Assembly: GCA_964530915.1 (NCBI GenBank)
Contig: CAZHCK010000001.1
Span: 1-64,000, forward strand
Reading direction: 5' to 3'
From: Cloacibacterium sp964530915
GTDB taxonomy: Bacteria; Bacteroidota; Bacteroidia; Flavobacteriales; Weeksellaceae
DNA: 64,000 bases
The notes beneath the pieces were generated by a model that was given only the letters and a program-made list of their open reading frames with translations, was not told the origin of the DNA and made no database searches. Position numbers and translations under genes: made by a program. Below, piece by piece: positions 1 through 7,367 of the stretch (its first letter is position 1; each line of letters starts with the position of its first letter).

Positions 1-616
1 TTATTATTCTATTAACGGAAGTGATTTTAAAGAATACAAAGGAGAATTAACACTTACCGAAACTTCTACCATTAAAATTTTTGCTGAAAATAACAAAAGT
101 GAAAAAAGCGGAATGGTAACCGCAAAATTCTACAAAAAACCCAACAACTACTCCATCGATATTAAATCAAAAGCCAATCCACAATATTTTGCAGGTGGAA
201 ACGAAGGTTTAATCGATGGAATTTCTGGTGATGCCAATTGGCGAAAAGGTGATTGGCACGGTTATCAGTCGCAAGATTTCGAGGCTATAATAAATTTGAA
301 AGAACCTAAAGAAATTTCTAAAATTTCCTCCGACTTTTTACAAGATACCAGAGCTTGGATTTTGATGCCCACCAAAGTAGAATTCTATATTTCTGAGGAT
401 AATGTAAATTTCAAAAAATTAGGAGAAGTTCTAAATCCAATTGATGCGCAAGATTACAACGTTCAGACCAAAAATTTAGAATTACATTTTGCCAAAACCA
501 AGGCTAAATATGTAAAGATTATTGCCAGAAATTTCGGAAAATTACCGAGTTGGCATCAAGGTTTTCCTTTTAACGGAGAAGCCTTTATTTTCATAGACGA
601 AATCACCATTCTATAA
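1..616 (+). CDS. Beta-N-acetylhexosaminidase (GH20-type), C-terminal part only
   Basis: The reading frame is open from the first bases of the window (frame starting at base 2), so the gene begins upstream. What remains is about 204 residues. The first ~45 look like the small beta domain that follows the catalytic barrel in bacterial hexosaminidases (chitobiase C-terminal type). The rest looks like an F5/8 type C (discoidin) carbohydrate-binding domain, with the typical block of a gain-of-order Trp (TRAWILMPTKVEFYIS) and a closing strand KYVKIIAR. The family releases terminal GlcNAc/GalNAc from glycans and in this phylum is usually secreted or surface bound. The catalytic residues lie outside the window, so the enzyme name rests on the tail architecture; another F5/8-bearing glycosidase is possible. 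Confidence 0.6.
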   Translation, partial: YYSINGSDFKEYKGELTLTETSTIKIFAENNKSEKSGMVTAKFYKKPNNYSIDIKSKANPQYFAGGNEGLIDGISGDANWRKGDWHGYQSQDFEAIINLKEPKEISKISSDFLQDTRAWILMPTKVEFYISEDNVNFKKLGEVLNPIDAQDYNVQTKNLELHFAKTKAKYVKIIARNFGKLPSWHQGFPFNGEAFIFIDEITIL

Positions 617-620
617 AAAT

Positions 621-649
621 CTTGGGCGCTTCCAAAGGAAGCGCCCAAG
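621..649. terminator. Bidirectional terminator between convergent genes
   Basis: A perfect 13-bp inverted repeat (CTTGGGCGCTTCC, loop AAA) lies between the hexosaminidase stop and the phosphorylase stop. The T-rich side follows the stem on the minus strand, so it serves the phosphorylase gene best, but the stem could stop both. Confidence 0.8.
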
Positions 650-673
650 ACGTAAAAAATATTAATATATGGA

Positions 674-2332
674 TTAATTATTATACATAATTTTGTAATA
701 TTCATCAGCCATTCTATCAGAATTGAACTGCTCTTTTACATCATCCATTGCATTTTTCACTACTTGTCTCCATTCATCTGGTCTTTCGTAGTACATTGGT
801 AAGATTTGGTTTTCTAAGATGTCATACAATTGGTTCATATCATAATTGTCTACATCGAAAACGCTCATGTTCGCATAATCTGCTTGTGGAACTACAAAAG
901 AGTTCACTCCATTTTTTGCAAATTCTGGAATCCAACCATCGTCTGTAGAAAGGTTTACTGAAGCGTTCATAGAAGCCGTCATACCAGAAGTACCAGAAGC
1001 TTCTCTAGGAACTCTTGGGTTGTTTAACCAAACATCAGAACCTTGTTTTAAAGATTTACTTAATGACAATTCATAACCTGTAAGAACCGCCATATTTTTA
1101 TGATTTTTACTTTCTTCAACTAAGTTGTTAAAAGTAGAAATCGCTGCATAATCTACTGGATAAGGTTTTCCTGCAAAGATAATTTGCACTGGATATTTTT
1201 TGTTTTCCAATAATTTTCTGAATCTTTCTTTGTCTTGAAGCAATAAATCTGCTCTTTTGTATCCTGCAAATCTTCTTGCCCAAACCATGGTGAATACTTT
1301 AGAGTCAAATAATTTACCACATTGGTCTGCAACAATTCTGAAAGTTCTCTTTTTAAGATATTTTTTTCTGAAATCGAATTCTTCGTCTTCTCTTTCTTCT
1401 CTAGCGTTATAAAGCGGTTTATCTGCCCAATATTTGAAATCTTGTGCATTGGTAATAGCTTTAATTTCGCAAATTCCTGGATATTTACCCCACATTTCGT
1501 TAGAAACTACACCATGTAACTGAGAAACTCCATTCGCAATTCTTGCCATTCTCAATGCGCACAATGAGTGGTTGAATTGGTCATTATCTTGTCCTTCAAT
1601 TTTCTTTACTTCTTCTAAGCTTAAGCCAGAGAAATAAGACATTTGGTGACAAAGGTGTACATTATGCTTTTCGTTTCCAGCTTCTTCTGGAGTGTGAGTA
1701 GTGAAAACCAATCTTTCTTTTACTTTTTCTAAATCTCCACCGAATTTTTTCAATAAATAGAATGCTGCTGGTAAACCGTGCGCTTCATTTAAGTGATACA
1801 CTTCTCTTTCTAGGTTTAACTCGTCTAATAACTTAGCTCCACCTTTTCCTAGAAGGATGTATTGTGCCAATTTTGTAGATTCATTAGCATCATATAATCT
1901 GTGGCAGATGGTTTTAGAAACGTGGTCATTTTCTGGCACATCCGTAGAAAGTAAAAAGATAGGTGCAGTTTTAAACGTTTCTGGGTTCAGGTACATTACT
2001 TTTACCCAAACTGGCGCATCATGAATGTCAATTTGGAATTTAATTCCTGTATCTTCCAAGAAGCTGTACATTTTCTTAGTCCAAACTGGATTAAGCGTTT
2101 GATCGTGGTTTCTGGCTTGGTCATAATAACCAAATTTCCACAAAATACCAATTCCGATGGTGTCTTGCTTCAGATTATAAACACTTCTCATGTGAGAACC
2201 TGCCAAAAATCCTAAACCTCCACTGTATATTTTCAATGCTTGATCAATGGCAAATTCCATCGAAAAATACGCAACTTTCTTGCTGTAATTCGGGTTGATG
2301 CTATAAGGCATCTGATAATTTCTAAAATCCAT
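674..2332 (-). CDS. glgP: Alpha-glucan (glycogen) phosphorylase family protein, short form
   Basis: This is a 552-residue protein of the alpha-glucan phosphorylase family, shorter than the ~800 residues of the E. coli type. It would cleave glycogen or maltodextrin phosphorolytically to glucose 1-phosphate in the cytosol. Visible signatures are the N-terminal glycine-rich GGLGFLAGSH segment (about residues 38-47), HLNEAHG (about 180), FTTHTPEEAGNEKH, VWARRFAGYKRADL, and the C-terminal EASGTSGM block. In well-studied phosphorylases that block reads GTGNMK or GTSGMK, and its Lys carries pyridoxal phosphate. Here the aligned residue is Thr452 (codon 977-979), so activity or cofactor use may differ. 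The start is supported by a TACCTTTG promoter element just upstream. The gene is monocistronic. Confidence 0.8.
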   Translation of the reverse strand: MDFRNYQMPYSINPNYSKKVAYFSMEFAIDQALKIYSGGLGFLAGSHMRSVYNLKQDTIGIGILWKFGYYDQARNHDQTLNPVWTKKMYSFLEDTGIKFQIDIHDAPVWVKVMYLNPETFKTAPIFLLSTDVPENDHVSKTICHRLYDANESTKLAQYILLGKGGAKLLDELNLEREVYHLNEAHGLPAAFYLLKKFGGDLEKVKERLVFTTHTPEEAGNEKHNVHLCHQMSYFSGLSLEEVKKIEGQDNDQFNHSLCALRMARIANGVSQLHGVVSNEMWGKYPGICEIKAITNAQDFKYWADKPLYNAREEREDEEFDFRKKYLKKRTFRIVADQCGKLFDSKVFTMVWARRFAGYKRADLLLQDKERFRKLLENKKYPVQIIFAGKPYPVDYAAISTFNNLVEESKNHKNMAVLTGYELSLSKSLKQGSDVWLNNPRVPREASGTSGMTASMNASVNLSTDDGWIPEFAKNGVNSFVVPQADYANMSVFDVDNYDMNQLYDILENQILPMYYERPDEWRQVVKNAMDDVKEQFNSDRMADEYYKIMYNN

Positions 2333-2358
2333 TTTTCTCGTTTCTTTAAAATCAGGTG

Positions 2359-2366
2359 CAAAGGTA
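2359..2366 (-). promoter_or_regulatory. Promoter -7 element of glgP
   Basis: On the minus strand this reads TACCTTTG, an exact match to the Bacteroidota TAnnTTTG element, 27 bp upstream of the glgP start codon. Confidence 0.6.
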
Positions 2367-2525
2367 TTATTTTTTTAGAAAACTGAAGCGGAATGTATGT
2401 TAAGAATAGAAACTTTGATAAAAATCATAAATTCTTTTATAAAATCAGCAATCTTGCATGATGTAAATCATCTCAAAATCGGTGTCACAAAACACAGTTT
2501 TTAATAATTTTACCAACTGAAAATC

Positions 2526-3119
2526 ATGCTTGTAAAAATTATGGAAAGAACAATGACTAAACCCCTAGCCCAAACTTTAGAAGACTTAAAAAATGTCTCG
2601 GCAGACTTTAATACCGTTGTAGAAAACCTATTCGAATTCAGTTTCGAAGACTACAACCAAGTTTTCAAAATCAACGAACTAGATATTCCTGCCAAAACGT
2701 ATAAAAGATTCCCTGTTTTTAACAATGAAAACGCTGTAGCAATTCTCATGTTATGGGGCGCTGAAAATAAAACAGCGATTCACGACCACAAAAACTATGA
2801 GGGAAAAATAAAAGTTCTAAAAGGTGAATTAACCGAGGTGTATTACAAAGAAACCAAAGATTTCATAGAATATGAAGGCGCTGGTGTAGCGATAGAAGGC
2901 ATTTCTTTTGCCGAAGAAATGGGCGGAATTCACAGTATCGTGAACAATAAACCTACGCTATCGGTAAGTTTACATATTTACAAAACCAACCAACTGAACC
3001 TAAGTGGAGTTAGAATTTTCGACTTAGAGCACAAAAAATGGGCGGTTCTTAATGACAAAGCACCATCTTGCACTTGGAACTTACCAGAAGAAGCTTTTGA
3101 AAAAATTTATCAACTATAA
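2526..3119 (+). CDS. Cysteine dioxygenase family protein
   Basis: A 197-residue cupin of the cysteine dioxygenase type, which oxidises L-cysteine to cysteine sulfinate with a non-haem iron. The three expected iron ligands are visible: His86 and His88 in AIHDHKNYEGKIKVLKG and His136 in GGIHSIVNN. The Cys of the Cys-Tyr crosslink known from the mammalian enzyme is not obvious (residue ~92-93 is EG), as is common in bacterial members that keep Gly there. Three in-frame ATGs (2526, 2541, 2553) are possible starts. The gene stands alone, followed by its own terminator. A related thiol dioxygenase acting on another thiol cannot be excluded. Confidence 0.8.
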   Translation: MLVKIMERTMTKPLAQTLEDLKNVSADFNTVVENLFEFSFEDYNQVFKINELDIPAKTYKRFPVFNNENAVAILMLWGAENKTAIHDHKNYEGKIKVLKGELTEVYYKETKDFIEYEGAGVAIEGISFAEEMGGIHSIVNNKPTLSVSLHIYKTNQLNLSGVRIFDLEHKKWAVLNDKAPSCTWNLPEEAFEKIYQL

Positions 3120-3159
3120 AAACGAAACACAAAACCATATAGACTCAAACTATCTTTCC

Positions 3160-3197
3160 AAAAATCCACAAATGCAAAAATTTGTGGATTTTTTATG
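3160..3197 (+). terminator. Rho-independent terminator of the cysteine dioxygenase gene
   Basis: AAAATCCACAAAT pairs with ATTTGTGGATTTT across a 7-nt loop, followed by a T run. Confidence 0.8.
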
Positions 3198-3245
3198 TTT
3201 TTAAAACTCATTTCATTGAAAAAAAGAGTCTCAAAAAGCAGTTTT

Positions 3246-3345
3246 GTTCGAATCATGTTCGAATCAAGCTCGAATCAACTTCGGAAAACGGGTACTTTTT
3301 CCGAACAAAACTCGAATTAGACTCGACTTTGATTGCCACAAAACT
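3246..3345. repeat. 11-nt periodic TCG array with an inverted partner
   Basis: Four consecutive 11-nt units run from 3246 to 3289 (GTTCGAATCAT, GTTCGAATCAA, GCTCGAATCAA, CTTCGGAAAAC), each with TCG at the same phase. A partly complementary stretch follows at about 3301-3345 (CCGAACAAAACTCGAA...), so the whole could fold into a large imperfect hairpin. It fills the gap between the cysteine dioxygenase terminator and the mtaB promoter. A second array of the same type lies at 49491-49585. Confidence 0.6.
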
Positions 3346-3382
3346 CGGAAAAGACACTAACTTTTAAAATAAAATTTTTCCG

Positions 3383-3390
3383 TAAATTTG
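3383..3390 (+). promoter_or_regulatory. Promoter -7 element of mtaB
   Basis: TAAATTTG matches the TAnnTTTG element and lies 13 bp before the mtaB start codon. Confidence 0.6.
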
Positions 3391-3403
3391 CACCCAATTT
3401 ATT

Positions 3404-4753
3404 ATGGAAAATTTCACTACAAAAACCGCTGCTTTTCATACGTTGGGTTGCAAACTGAACTTTGCGGAAACCTCTACTATTGCCAGACAATTGACTGGTG
3501 CAGGTTACCAAAAAGTAAGTTTTGACGATGCTGCGAATGTTTATATCATCAATACCTGTTCTGTAACTGATAATGCAGACAAGGAATGTAAACTTCACGT
3601 AAAACGTGCGATGAAAGCCAATCCTGATGGTTTGGTGGTGATTGTAGGTTGCTATGCCCAACTAAAACCCGAAGAAATTTCTGCCATTGAAGGCGTGGAT
3701 TTGGTTTTAGGAGCCAAAGAAAAATTCAATATTCTGAGTTACCTCGAAGATTTAGAAAAAACAGAACATCACGCTCAAGTTCACTCTTGCGAAATAGAAG
3801 AAACCGACTTTTTCATCGGAAGTTATTCTATTGGCGACAGAACCAGAGCTTTTTTAAAAGTTCAAGATGGTTGTGATTATAAATGTACCTATTGCACGAT
3901 TCCTTTGGCTAGAGGAATTTCTAGAAGTGACACCGTAGAAAACGTAGTGAAAAATGCCAAAGAAATTGCCGAAAAAGACATCAAAGAAATTGTTTTAACG
4001 GGTGTAAACATTGGCGATTACGGAAAAGGTGAATTTGGCAATAAAAAACACGAACATACTTTCCTAGATTTGGTGAAAGAACTCAATAAAGTAGATGGAA
4101 TCGAAAGAATTAGAATTTCTTCTATTGAACCGAATTTACTGAAAGACGAAACCATAGATTTGGTAGCAGAAAGCAAGAGTTTTGTGCCGCATTTCCATAT
4201 TCCACTACAAAGTGGAAGCGATGATTTGCTCAAAAAAATGAAGCGAAGATACCTTACCAAATTGTACAGCGACAGAGTTTCTAAAATTAGAGAAGTAATG
4301 CCCGATGCTGCAATTGGCGTAGATGTAATTGTAGGATTTCCGGGAGAAACCGAAGAGAAATTTTTAGAAACCTACAACTTTATCAACGAACTGCCGATTA
4401 CGTATTTACACGTTTTCACGTATTCTGAAAGAGAAAACACAGAAGCCGTAGAAATGGAAGGTGTAGTGCCGATTGCGGAACGTAAAAAACGTAACAAAAT
4501 GCTCAGAATTCTTTCGGAGAAAAAGAAAATGGCATTTTACCAAAGACAGCTGGGAAAAACCTTACCTGTACTTTGGGAACACGAAGAAAAAGACGGAAAA
4601 ATGTTTGGCTTCACCGAAAATTATGTGCGCGTACAGAAACCTTTTGACGCGAGTTCTATCAACCAAATAGAAATGGTAAAACTGGATAAAATTCAACCAG
4701 ACGGAACCGTTTCTATCTCTCCTATTTTTGAGGAGTTTCTAGCGAAGGTTTAG
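3404..4753 (+). CDS. mtaB: tRNA (t6A37) C2-methylthiotransferase MtaB
   Basis: A 449-residue radical SAM methylthiotransferase. The family adds a methylthio group to t6A at position 37 of ANN-decoding tRNAs, giving ms2t6A. The N-terminal UPF0004 domain has its three cluster Cys at 16 (LGCKLN), 52 (NTCSV) and 83 (VGCYA). The radical SAM core has Cys157, Cys161 and Cys164 (DGCDYKCTYC). A TRAM-like tail follows radical SAM, about residues 370-449. The opening HTLGCKLNFAE is typical of MtaB as opposed to MiaB or RimO. The start at 3404 is fixed by the promoter element 13 bp upstream. The last 13 codons plus flank recur, diverged, at 5568-5610, which marks the right edge of an inserted cassette. 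Confidence 0.92.
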   Translation: MENFTTKTAAFHTLGCKLNFAETSTIARQLTGAGYQKVSFDDAANVYIINTCSVTDNADKECKLHVKRAMKANPDGLVVIVGCYAQLKPEEISAIEGVDLVLGAKEKFNILSYLEDLEKTEHHAQVHSCEIEETDFFIGSYSIGDRTRAFLKVQDGCDYKCTYCTIPLARGISRSDTVENVVKNAKEIAEKDIKEIVLTGVNIGDYGKGEFGNKKHEHTFLDLVKELNKVDGIERIRISSIEPNLLKDETIDLVAESKSFVPHFHIPLQSGSDDLLKKMKRRYLTKLYSDRVSKIREVMPDAAIGVDVIVGFPGETEEKFLETYNFINELPITYLHVFTYSERENTEAVEMEGVVPIAERKKRNKMLRILSEKKKMAFYQRQLGKTLPVLWEHEEKDGKMFGFTENYVRVQKPFDASSINQIEMVKLDKIQPDGTVSISPIFEEFLAKV

Positions 4754-4757
4754 GGAA
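4715..4757 (+). repeat. Direct repeat, left copy (3' end of mtaB)
   Basis: These 43 bases cover the final codons and stop of mtaB and match 5568-5610 at 36 of 43 positions. Six of the seven differences are synonymous in the MtaB frame (SPIFEEFLAKV here, SPTFEEFLAKV there), so the second copy looks like the 3' end of a related mtaB rather than a decayed local duplication. Confidence 0.85.
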
Positions 4758-4803
4758 AATTTTCAAAAAATCAAAAAAGGCATGATTTTTTCATTTTTTA
4801 TTT

Positions 4804-4811
4804 TAAATTTG
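4804..4811 (+). promoter_or_regulatory. Candidate promoter -7 element of the 49-residue gene
   Basis: TAAATTTG lies 20 bp upstream of the small gene at 4832 and matches TAnnTTTG exactly. Confidence 0.5.
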
Positions 4812-4831
4812 TATCAAATAACCATCTCATT

Positions 4832-4981
4832 ATGATAACCAAAGTTCAATCAAAAGGAGAAAAGCTCAACTGGAAACCTTTAAAAACGGTAACCCCAGTT
4901 AGAATTTCTGCTAAAAATTTAAAGGGAAACAAAGTTGCTGTTTCTAGCAATTCTTCTAATAAAAGAGTTGTTATTTCATAA
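4832..4981 (+). CDS. Small hypothetical protein, 49 residues, first gene of the mtaB cassette
   Basis: A 49-residue reading frame starts 20 bp after a good promoter element and ends 22 bp before the next start codon. The product is strongly basic (many Lys, one Trp in LNWKPLKTVTP) and Ser/Asn rich at the end, with no signal peptide or membrane segment. I do not recognise a family. Its position in front of a larger unknown gene, inside a segment bounded by a duplicated mtaB end, suggests the two form a unit, perhaps a toxin-antitoxin-like or immunity pair; that is inference only. Confidence 0.5.
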   Translation: MITKVQSKGEKLNWKPLKTVTPVRISAKNLKGNKVAVSSNSSNKRVVIS

Positions 4982-5003
4982 ACATTTCTATCATTGTATA
5001 GCA

Positions 5004-5561
5004 ATGTTATATCCGCTTAAGTTTATTCAAAAAGATATATGTAAAGATGGTTCAGACCATCTTTTTACGTACATATACAAATTTACACTCACAGAAACCC
5101 ATCTGCATTACATTATAAGAGCAGAATACCATACCGAAAATGTTTTTGCTGTGAAATTCTATTCCAAAAAAGATAGAAAAAGTCTGTATAAGTACAATAA
5201 AATCATTAATAAAAACACTTATACTTCGGTAATTAATATTTTAGAAACTTGCACGTCTTTAATCCCTATTTTACTAGAAAAACATCCCAATTGTAGCTTT
5301 GCGCTATCTTCTGCAAGAAGTATTGATTTCAGCAATCCTAAAAAACTAACGGAACATCTAGAAGAAAACCAAAGATTTAGAATTTATTCTCGTTTTATAC
5401 AAGACAGAATAGGAACTTCTACTTTTACTCATTTAGAATATCCTACCATCAGTTCTTATTTATTGATTAACAATGCCGAACAAGATATTGATAAAAAGGA
5501 AAAAAGAATTTTAGAAATGTTTGAAAGAACTTATCAAACTATTCCTGACATTATTGATTAA
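5004..5561 (+). CDS. Hypothetical protein, possibly DUF6934-like
   Basis: A 185-residue protein if started at the ATG at 5004; the frame is open further upstream, but that part overlaps the 49-residue gene. It opens with a strand-rich region (YKFTLTETHLHYIIRAEYHTENVFAVKFYS) followed by a helix (TSVINILETCTSLIPILLEKHP) and then FALSSARS...RIYSRFI. This order resembles the DUF6934 family common in Bacteroidota (strands, a V-x-x-T-V helix ending in FxxxxP, then a GST..R..LY block), but the match is by eye and weak. Function is unknown. It sits between two copies of the mtaB 3' end, so it was probably acquired with its small upstream neighbour. Confidence 0.55.
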   Translation: MLYPLKFIQKDICKDGSDHLFTYIYKFTLTETHLHYIIRAEYHTENVFAVKFYSKKDRKSLYKYNKIINKNTYTSVINILETCTSLIPILLEKHPNCSFALSSARSIDFSNPKKLTEHLEENQRFRIYSRFIQDRIGTSTFTHLEYPTISSYLLINNAEQDIDKKEKRILEMFERTYQTIPDIID

Positions 5562-5567
5562 TAATTT

Positions 5568-5610
5568 ATCTCTCCTACTTTCGAAGAGTTTTTGGCAAAA
5601 GTTTAGGGAA
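5568..5610 (+). repeat. Direct repeat, right copy (diverged mtaB 3' end)
   Basis: This stretch encodes the last residues SPTFEEFLAKV and stop of an MtaB-like protein without the rest of the gene. With the copy at 4715-4757 it brackets the two-gene cassette at 4832-5561. Confidence 0.85.
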
Positions 5611-5661
5611 TTTTCATTTCCTCTTATCCTAAAGGATGTGAAAATTTTAAATATAAATTCT

Positions 5662-5692
5662 AAAATCGTTGCAGTAATGTGACGATTTTTTT
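5662..5692 (+). terminator. Rho-independent terminator, near-copy of the one after rne
   Basis: AAAATCGTTGCA, loop GTAA, TGTGACGATTTT and a T run form a 12-bp stem with two G-T pairs. The left arm and loop are identical to the terminator at 46949-46980. Confidence 0.8.
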
Positions 5693-5727
5693 GTGGGTAA
5701 TTGCAAATAATAAAATTATCTGTACAC

Positions 5728-5926
5728 TTTGTCATTCCGTAGGAATCTAGATTCCAATTTTTGCGCAATTCTTTGTAGAGATTGACTCCGTCGAACCACT
5801 TCGTTAGGTTTCCTACGGAAATCGAAGATTCGACGAAGTCAATGACAAACTTTGTGGTAAATGATAAAGTAATGTTCTTAGTGCGATTCCCCTCTTTCAG
5901 AGGGGTGGCATTCCGAGAATCGGAAT
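5728..5926. repeat. Nested palindromic intergenic element
   Basis: Three nested inverted repeats occur here: TTTGTCATT (5728-5736) with AATGACAAA (5841-5849), TTCCGTAGGAA (5735-5745) with TTCCTACGGAA (5810-5820), and ATTGACTCCGTCGAA (5781-5795) with a one-mismatch partner at 5829-5843. Two small hairpins follow (CCCCTCT/AGAGGGG at 5889-5905 and ATTCCGA/TCGGAAT at 5910-5926). A related start, TTTGTCATTCTGTAAGAATC, occurs near 61555. This explains most of the 500-bp gap before the ATPase gene; I see no gene in it. Confidence 0.65.
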
Positions 5927-6066
5927 GACGGGGTGTTTAGAAATATTCTGATTATTTCTAAACATTTTATGTTTTTCCGTAATGTAGTGTGGGTTTTATT
6001 TTTTATTTTAGTGGAAAATTATTCCTAATAATATTATACTTTACAAAAAATTAATTATTTACCATT

Positions 6067-7365
6067 ATGGAAACAATTGAAATAAATAATTTTGGTCCAA
6101 TTGAAAATTTAAAAATTCGAATAAAAGAAATAAATATTTTTATTGGAAAAACTTCATCTGGAAAAAGTACTGTTGCAAAGTTAATATGTATTTTTAATAG
6201 TGAAGAATTTATAAGAAATAGTAATGTTAATGTTTTTAAAAAGCTTCTAAAAAATTATAATATTGATTTTGATATTAGTCAAAATACTTTTATTGAATAT
6301 AGAAAAAACAACTACTATTGGAAATTTGAAAAAAATCAATTAATTAACAATTACCCTTACAATGAGATTGTTTCTTTTATAAATCCTGTTTATGAAATTG
6401 TAAAAAACAGTAGTCAAAACAAAAAATTAAGCAAAGCAATGTTTAGTTTACTGCTATTAAATATTGTTGATTTTACATCCTTAAAAAAAATAAACGCGTT
6501 ACAAAATAAGAAAACAGCAAAAATATTTGAAATTATCTCCGAAATTGTAGACATCAAAGATGAAATATCGAAAGGAATTTATAATAACTTAGACAAAATT
6601 GATGAGTTAATTATTTCTTTCTATTCCGTAGTAAAAAATGAAATTGATTTATACACACCAATATATATACCAGCTGAAAGAATAATACTTTCGATGATTG
6701 CAGATTCAGTTTTTGGATTATTAAAAAATGACGTTTCACTTGCTCAATGCATTAAAGATTTTGGATCTCAATTTGAAGTTGCAAGATCAAAGAATAAAAA
6801 TGTAAATATTGACATTTTAAATGCAACCTATAATTATGAAAATAAAACAAATTTTATAACACTAAATGATGGAAAAAAACTCAAATTAGAACAAGCATCA
6901 AGTGGTTTTCAAAGCATAACTCCGTTATATTTAGTTCTAAACAATCTGGTTAGTAAAAATGATGGCGTAACAAAAAATATAGTTGTTGTAGAAGAACCAG
7001 AATTAAGCCTATATCCAACAATCCAGAAAATGTTATTAGAATTTATTATTGAGAAAGTTAATAATACAAAAAGTAAACTAATAATTACTACACACAGTCC
7101 ATATATATTAACTTCTTTTGACAACTTAATTCAAGCAAATAATACATTTATTATAGATAAAACAAAAAAAGAAAACCTATCAGAAATCATTAATCAAAAG
7201 CTGTGGGTAAATTTTGATGCTGTTACATCATATTATTTTGATAACAAAACAGCAAATGATACACTAGACTATGAATCTCGCAACATAGGTTCATCAAAAA
7301 TTGATGATGTTTCAGAAAAAATTGCAGACGAATTTGAGCAGATTCTTGAATTAAAATATTCCTAA
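6067..7365 (+). CDS. ABC-type AAA ATPase (AAA_15/AAA_21-like), first gene of a putative defence pair
   Basis: A 432-residue ATPase of the SMC/OLD/RecF-like type found in many anti-phage systems. Walker A is residues 27-35 (GKTSSGKST). A signature-like motif SSGFQS is at 278-283, Walker B VVVEEPELSLYP starts at about 306, and the switch His is His343 in IITTHSP. The segment between Walker A and the signature (residues ~60-270) is mostly helical and lacks known domains. There is no C-terminal TOPRIM domain, which separates it from OLD nucleases. The next gene starts 2 bp after the stop, so the two are surely co-translated. Codon use is more AT-rich than in the neighbouring housekeeping genes, which suggests transfer. 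Confidence 0.85.
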   Translation: METIEINNFGPIENLKIRIKEINIFIGKTSSGKSTVAKLICIFNSEEFIRNSNVNVFKKLLKNYNIDFDISQNTFIEYRKNNYYWKFEKNQLINNYPYNEIVSFINPVYEIVKNSSQNKKLSKAMFSLLLLNIVDFTSLKKINALQNKKTAKIFEIISEIVDIKDEISKGIYNNLDKIDELIISFYSVVKNEIDLYTPIYIPAERIILSMIADSVFGLLKNDVSLAQCIKDFGSQFEVARSKNKNVNIDILNATYNYENKTNFITLNDGKKLKLEQASSGFQSITPLYLVLNNLVSKNDGVTKNIVVVEEPELSLYPTIQKMLLEFIIEKVNNTKSKLIITTHSPYILTSFDNLIQANNTFIIDKTKKENLSEIINQKLWVNFDAVTSYYFDNKTANDTLDYESRNIGSSKIDDVSEKIADEFEQILELKYS

Positions 7366-7367
7366 TT

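Noticed and set aside
748..948. Plus-strand frame inside the phosphorylase gene
   Set aside because: It lies antisense to a well-conserved coding region and its translation has no family character; it is a shadow frame.
3182..3367. Plus-strand frame across the 11-nt array
   Set aside because: Its translation simply follows the DNA repeat, and it overlaps the terminator of the upstream gene.
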